Source: Akebia trifoliata (taxonomy: Eukaryota; Streptophyta; Magnoliopsida; Ranunculales; Lardizabalaceae). Taken from it: DNA of 64,000 nt. A model generated the notes under the pieces. It saw nothing but the letters and a program-made list of their open reading frames with translations. It was not told the origin of the DNA and did no database searches. Shown one piece after another: positions 58,701 through 64,000 of the stretch. The DNA lies in NCBI GenBank assembly GCA_017979445.1, contig CM030717.1, positions 16,107,288 to 16,171,287 on the forward strand, read 5' to 3'. How positions within the stretch are numbered: the stretch's first letter is position 1; each line of letters begins with the position of its first letter. The position numbers and the translations under genes were made by a program.

Positions 58701-59663
58701 TGTTGCTGTAATATTTGTCAATTTCCAATTTGGTGATTTTTGGCAAATTCATAATTTTCTAATTTGCGACTTCATTGTTTATGTAATTTTCCTTTTTGGA
58801 GATTATTTGTGGATCGTTAGAAAACTCGTATTTGAAAACTTTCTAATATCGGGTTGCATAGTTTCCTATTTTGGGAGAATATATTTATAGATTTCTGATT
58901 CATAAATTTCATATTTTAGCAATTTTCCAATTTAGAAGATTCTGCACATTTTTATATTTGGGAGGTTCATGTTCATGGAAATTTGGGAGTTTCAAATTTA
59001 GAAACTTACATTTTTGGAATCTTTTATTTTAGAAAATGTATCTTTTTAAATTTTTAATTTGGGAATTCAGCATATATCTCTTGAATTCTGATTTAGAAAA
59101 TTTTATGTTCCTAATTTGGAAATATTATCAGTCTCAATTTGACAGGTTTCTATTTGTAATCTTCCCATTCAGAATATTCTCATGATTTTCTATTTTGGAC
59201 AGTTTAAGGAATACTTGCAGGTGGAGTTTCTTAATTGATCTCAGGTCATGAAGCTAATTAGGATTTTTTCAAACCCTTCCATATTTTGTTAAATTCAAAG
59301 AAAGACCATGTGATAATTGGGATAATTTTAGCCATAGGATTTGGTTGGAAAGCCCAACATAAATTAATGATGACGATTGGACTGTGACCTTGACTGTAGT
59401 CTTTGTATGTTGACCATAGGATGATTTTAGATCGTAATAGAGACCGATCATATTGATTGGGCGAGTTCGGTGCCTAACACCTTTCGAAACTCGTAATCTG
59501 ACCCCTTACCCATATCTTTGATCCATGGATTGATCCATATCCATTTGGAGTTATTTATGGTTCCTAGAGCTAAAGTAGGTGGCGACTCCTATTTTTCAAA
59601 AGTCCCCATTTATAAATCGGATCCCTATCCACTATATGGTGGAAAAGGGTTGAGGCAATTTCA
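55745..59663 (+). repeat. 5' LTR of the Ogre-like element (~3.9 kb)
   Basis: It begins TGTAGACACCCC and ends GGCAATTTCA. It has an AT-rich stretch of repeated AATTAAAAATC-type words (56270-56860), a pyrimidine-rich zone (57050-57130), and near its end GTGCCTAACACCTTTC and GTGGCGACTCC shared with 4852-6765. The long frame at 58582-58890 is hydrophobic AT-rich noise. Confidence 0.75.
56270..56860. repeat. Low-complexity A-rich tract in the LTR
   Basis: Dense repetition of TTAAAAATCAAA-like words with no fixed period. Confidence 0.7.
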
Positions 59664-59664
59664 G

Positions 59665-59682
59665 TGGCGACTCCATTGGGGA
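59665..59682 (+). promoter_or_regulatory. Primer-binding site of the Ogre-like element
   Basis: TGGCGACTCCATTGGGGA, one base after the LTR end. Ogre-group elements are reported to use tRNA-Arg with a PBS of this form; the tRNA is quoted from memory of the family. Confidence 0.65.
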
Positions 59683-60796
59683 TTTTAGGGTCAAACTTGA
59701 TCCGATCCAAGACTATCCTTAGGTTGACCTTTTGCTCGAGTCAACCTAGTTGACTCAATGAGACTCTCAGATTAGGTTAGATTTTATCCTTTTTTTCATT
59801 GGATGTAATCAATTATTGTATTCATTGTGATTGGTTTGATGATGGGATATATGTGGCTTGTATGATTGGTTATTCGTGAAAATGCCCCGGGCGCACTTTG
59901 TCTCTTTGCACACACTCACGAGCATGCATATATATGTTTGCATCATGACATGTCCTTATAAACCCCCGTAGCCGGATCCAAGCTAACTTGGTCCTTCGGG
60001 ACACAGGAGATGACCGTGAACGCTACAACTTCAGTACAGTACCTTCGGGTATATCAAACTGGAGTACCACGTACTGCTTGACCAAGTAAAATTGGGATAG
60101 TATATCGGTGTTTTGGGCTGAAGTGACCTAAGCTTTACCCTAACCTAGCCTCAATCATATAGTGAGCTTAGAACCTTGAACCTAAGTACGGTCCCACTAG
60201 GCCATGACTTTAATCGATCAATAGTACTCCTGAGTTGCTTTACTTAATTTAACTAAAAGGTAAGAGGGTGGACCGGTCCACACCGCTCAAATTGAACCCG
60301 CAATACCGGTCCAACCCAATAAATATAACTGATGAAACAAGTCGATCAAGGTCAAGTTAAACTAGTTAGCCCAATTGGTAAATGGATTTTATGGATCAAC
60401 ACATAGACTGGTTGGACTAATTGGCTAAAAAACAGTACATGAAACAATTCGAGTAGATAAGTCAGATCCATTGGGTCGAACCAGCCCAAACTCAAATGGG
60501 TACATAGTCCCAATTATTTTTATTGGGCAATTTAATTCAATGGACTAAATATCTTATAATCAACAAGATCGCGATTACTAAAGTCACTTTAAGGGATGTA
60601 TCGATTGGTACAATCTGGATCTTACTTTTTGAAGGTCGTGCAATCCTTAATTATGATTCAAAAATTTTCTAAGATTCTTGATCAATCAACAAATCATCTG
60701 CATGTAATCCTTTGCTCGGAATGTTTCATCGGTTAGAGACTTTAAATCTAAGGGGTTAATTTAGTAAATGTTATAAAGAGGAACCTTTAGTTCTAA
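59683..60796 (+). other. Leader region of the Ogre-like element
   Basis: No ORF with a known domain. It includes GCACTTTGTCTCTTTGCACA and a run of GATCGATC-like words. Ogre leaders can hold an extra ORF, but none is evident here. Confidence 0.5.
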
Positions 60797-62812
60797 TTGT
60801 TAAAACTTACCCTCGGGTCTTCATTGAATAATCCACTATTGATGGGGTTTCAGGATATCATTACTCATAAGCTTAAGCGTTTACCACCTAGTTGGAGTCG
60901 AGAGTCGGGTCGGTTAGAGCGAACATCAGCACCAAGTGAACCATCAGAAATGGCCTTTGAATTTGAACTTGCAAAAATTCGTAAGATCTTGACCGTCTTT
61001 GCAATGGATATAAACAACATAAAAAATAAGGTAGAAGTGTTAGAACAAATCTCTGAATCGACAAGAAATCCCCTTAATGATCAAAAGGGCAAAGGACCAG
61101 AAGGAAGCACTATTAGAAATCTAGAAGATGTCTACGAGCTTGATGGAAATGAAGAACACTTCAATGAAAATCCGGTGCTAGCTAATAGAATGACTCAGTT
61201 GGAAACAGCTTTGAAAAGTATAAAAGGGATTGATGAAATCACAGCAGGTATCGAGGCCCTAAATCAAATCCCCAGAATTCGTTTGCCTGAAAAGTTCATA
61301 ATGCTAGAAATGAAAAAATTCAATGGGGTAGGTTGTGCAAGAACACACCTCAAAGTATATGTCACTAATATGCGCACTCTAGGCTTAAGTGATGAACATA
61401 TGACATCATTATTCCAACGCACTCTATCGGGATCAGTATTACGATGGTTGATGTCTCAAGATCCGTCTACAATCGGGACATGGGAGAGTATGTCAAAGTT
61501 ATTTTGGCACCAATACAAGTATAGTACATAAATTGAAACCTCTCAAAGGGATTTAGAGTCAACTAAGCAAAAGAACGGGGAATCATTTACTGATTTCATT
61601 AGTCGTTGGAGGGCCAAAACTGCACAAATGTGGGACAGACCATTAGAAAAGGAACAAGTGGCAATCATACTGAAAAATCTTTCACAAGGGTATGCTCAGC
61701 ATTTAGTCGCCCAATACCTCCCCACATTCGAATCTCTGTTACAAGTCGATAGTCAAATCGAGGATGCCTTCGCTTCCGGGGTCCTTTCCAACCCTTCAAA
61801 CAATAAGCTCAAAAAGCCCTTCCCCAATTCCAAGCCTAGTAATAATCATGCCTATGTAGCCAATACATCTGCTACACTCATCCATTCTACTACCTCACCT
61901 ATTAACCAGGCTAATCCCAGTCAACCTTGACTGTGCAGGAAGTTCACTAATCTTGGGATGTCTTTGAGCGTGGTCTTTCAGAAACTATTAAGTAAAGGGC
62001 TCATTACACCTCTTCAACCTCGACCTCGACCTCTACCAAGTCCACTCCCCGCTTCTTACAATCCCAACTCATTTTGTGAGTTTCACCAAAATCCTGATCA
62101 CCTTACTGATCATTGTGTTGCCTTTCGTCATACTGTACAAGACCTCATCGATGCCAAAAAAATTACCGTCCCTACCCCTGCGCAATCGAATGTTACCACC
62201 AATCCGTTACCCGCGTACCAACCTCCTCAGACTTTGAACATAATGTCCAATACCCATCTCCCATTTGATCCAGTTCTTCTCATCCACCCAGTCAATCCTA
62301 AATCACCTAGCCCTCCCCTTATTGGAATGATAGTTCCCAAGGAATTTCTCACTACTGGTTGTGAGCCATTCAACTTAACTTCAAATGAAATCTATTGCTT
62401 GTCCCCACCTCATCGTGACAGCTCTACTCTGATCACTTATGTTTCAACACAGATGGACTTTGAAGAATTCAGTTTCTTAAAAGATGAAAATCCTTACTTA
62501 TTGGACCAAGAATACTAATACTTCTCCCTCTATTGCAATGAATATGAACATATGACTCGGGAAGAAAGAACTATCAAAATATTTAAACTCAATACGACCT
62601 TGGCCAAGGAAGGGGAATCAAGTCTGAATAAGGAAATGTTAGAAAAGAGCAAAGAATCTGAAGAAGAAGTTCAAGACTGGCAAACTACCACAAAGTCTCT
62701 CAACATTGTCCAGTTGTTCCTTGAAGATTATTATGCTTCGGTCCTACCGGTTGAAAGCGATGTCCAGAGTCTTCAGTCTATAATCAAACCCATGGTGGGT
62801 ACTTACCTTTAA
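60797..62812 (+). pseudogene. Ogre/Tat-like gag, three in-frame stops
   Basis: One frame runs the whole length, with stops at 61529-61531, 61928-61930 and 62516-62518. The N-terminal part has a coiled segment (about residues 50-95). The gag domain follows: LRWLMSQDPSTIGTWESMSK, then LESTKQKNGESFTDFISRW and the ILKNLSQGYAQHLV helix. Next come a Pro-rich linker and the CEFHQNPDHLTDHC block, a Cys/His motif used by Tat-group gag in place of a standard zinc knuckle, followed by AFRHTVQDLIDAKKI. A segment with IPKEFLTTGCEPF-like wording and an acidic tail completes it. The structural protein of the particle is therefore not made intact. A protease is not seen. Confidence 0.85.
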
Positions 62813-63039
62813 TTTTTCATGAGTCATGTGATTTAGTTTGGGTCTTGTTTTTTATTTCTCTATATCTTATTCTTGTTAGATCGAGTCTAGTCTTTTATTT
62901 CTATTGAGTCAAGTCAGTTTGTCGAGTCTGCAATGGTGTCTGTCGCCCCATCTGAATTTAATTGAATAAAAGGAATTTCTGAATACCTCGAGCGCATTAA
63001 CGAGTTAACTAATAATTTTGCTTTAGGAGAGGATCCTCT

Positions 63040-63262
63040 AACAAGGAATCCCCTCCCGAATCAATCAAACTATTTGAACAAGAAGACAAATGTCAGGTTC
63101 AACCTTTAATCAAGGAAGCAAAGGTCATTGACCTCGAAAAAATAAATCTCAAAAATTTCAGATCGAAACTGACTTATCCCTAGGGGAACACGAGGAGATG
63201 ATGAATTTATTCAGAAAACTCAAAAGACTTGTTCACGTGGTCCTATGAGGATATATTGGGTA
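63040..63262 (+). pseudogene. RT-proximal pol remnant of the Ogre-like element
   Basis: Pieces in shifting frames read SIKLFEQEDKCQVQPLIKEA, DLSLGEHEEMMNLFRKLK and DLFTWSYEDILG. The last resembles the DVFAWSYEDMPG block just before RT in Tat/Ogre pol. No RT motif follows. Confidence 0.6.
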
Positions 63263-64000
63263 AGCTTGGGTGTTGATCAACAAGAAACAGGTACCTATCT
63301 TACGAACTAGAACGGAATCACATAATCAGAGGACGAGTCACATCATTGTTGAATTTCTCAAAAATGGAAAGGAATCCAAAGTGGAGCACTGTTAAGGTAG
63401 CTAATAAGAATCTCGAAACTTCTATCACAAATGTGTTAGACACATTGAGATTGACAAGAGAAATCATAGTTCACGCATTTAACATGTCAAACTTCAACTC
63501 AATTTTCTATACGGACTACTTCAGGGTTCTATGTTATGTGGTATGAAAGGCAGTTTGAAATGGAAAGTTTGTGTCTGGAAGTGTGAATAAAAAAAAATCA
63601 ATCGTCAGAAAAGAATTTGATTTATCGCCATGAATCATTTTTATTTTGGTAAGATAGCGAAAATGCGGTACAAGCAAGTCGAAGATTAAGCCTTAAAAGA
63701 AAATCAAGTAGCCGTCTTTGACCAAATAAAAAAATTGCAAATCCAACAAGGAAGATCATCCCATCACCAAGACAAGATTATTTGGAAAAGCTGTCAGACT
63801 TTAAAGATCATCACAACACCAAAATCGAACGGTACTATATCTAAGGAGGCCATCTTTGGCCGAGCCAATTTTCATGTTACCCAACTCAATATTTCCTTCT
63901 TCAGCCCTTTTTGTAGCCTTTCAAAAAAAAATATTGCCTTTTTCTTTCTCAACCCGATCACCTAACCTAGGGGAGGGAATGTGTTTGAACTACGTTTTGG
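63263..64000 (+). other. Probable 3' non-coding part of the Ogre-like element
   Basis: Small frames such as KNIAFFFLNPIT (63930-63960), then the purine run GGGGAGGGAATG and TTTGAACTACGTTTTGG. I recall GAACTACG-type words from the 3' part of Tat-group elements after pol. No RNase H or integrase is seen before it, so most of pol is probably lost. Confidence 0.45.

Larger units (their letters stand above)
55745..64000 (+). mobile_element. Ogre/Tat-like LTR retrotransposon (incomplete, runs off the window)
   Basis: A 3.9-kb 5' LTR starts TGTAGACACCCC, followed by a PBS-like TGGCGACTCCATTGGGGA, a 1.1-kb leader, a gag frame with three stops (60797-62812) and a short RT-proximal piece (to 63262). 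Then comes sequence that looks like the 3' non-coding part, with a purine run and GAACTACGT near 63970-63995. Long LTRs, PBS type and gag style point to the Ogre/Tat group. RT, RNase H and integrase seem deleted. Base CTTCA before 55745 may be the TSD; its partner is outside. Confidence 0.8.

Overview
The window looks like gene-poor nuclear DNA of a flowering plant. It is AT-rich and carries Ty3/gypsy pol remnants, a CACTA element, a FAR1-type Mutator-like element (MULE), a LINE tail, solo LTRs with 5-bp target-site duplications (TSDs), and short plant gene fragments (SnRK2 kinase, GH9 endoglucanase). I see no complete host gene, and no rRNA, tRNA, CRISPR array or bacterial-type operon. Nearly all ORFs over 60 codons are chance frames or pieces of decayed transposon genes. 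The species cannot be named from the sequence.

Layout. (1) 1-8426: decayed minus-strand Tat-lineage gypsy element. It has an RNase H-integrase remnant (7127-8426), a ~100-bp tandem repeat block, and an extra ORF in antisense (198-2450). A 3.6-kb non-autonomous LTR element (3142-6765, TSD GTCCC) sits inside the repeat block. (2) 8427-10613: an unidentified possible exon and an Athila-type solo LTR (9323-10264, TSD ACAAC). (3) 10614-~31080: a CACTA element with palindromic subterminal repeats and a dead Ulp1-like protease ORF. It is interrupted by a 14.6-kb MULE (10962-25540) and by a solo LTR (27625-28835, TSD TGAGT). The MULE has ~1.32-kb inverted repeats, a FAR1-like transposase pseudogene, fragments resembling SnRK2, GH9 and RNase H1 genes, a putative Copia solo LTR, and a 3.2-kb gypsy solo LTR.

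(4) 31081-35040: a ~1.37-kb near-perfect inverted repeat with a 36-bp loop, a promoter-like telo-box/site II cluster on the minus strand, and a LINE 3' end. (5) 35535-37300: a diverged gypsy LTR. (6) 37520-49722: minus-strand Athila-like pol (integrase, RNase H, RT) split by a 9.6-kb pol-less gypsy element (39248-48892). That element has two full LTRs, a tRNA-Met-type PBS, a PPT, a decayed gag and TSD GGTGC. (7) 49723-55744: a pol-less Athila derivative inserted in the RT frame. (8) 55745-64000: an Ogre/Tat-like element inserted in that derivative's LTR. It has a 3.9-kb LTR and a decayed gag, and seems to lack most of pol.

The window is therefore a deep stack of insertions. The order is readable from TSDs and from host frames that resume across insertions. 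Most of the elements are non-autonomous and would have relied on proteins supplied by relatives elsewhere. The two points most worth follow-up are the MULE carrying several host-gene fragments and the long foldback with a coding-like arm.
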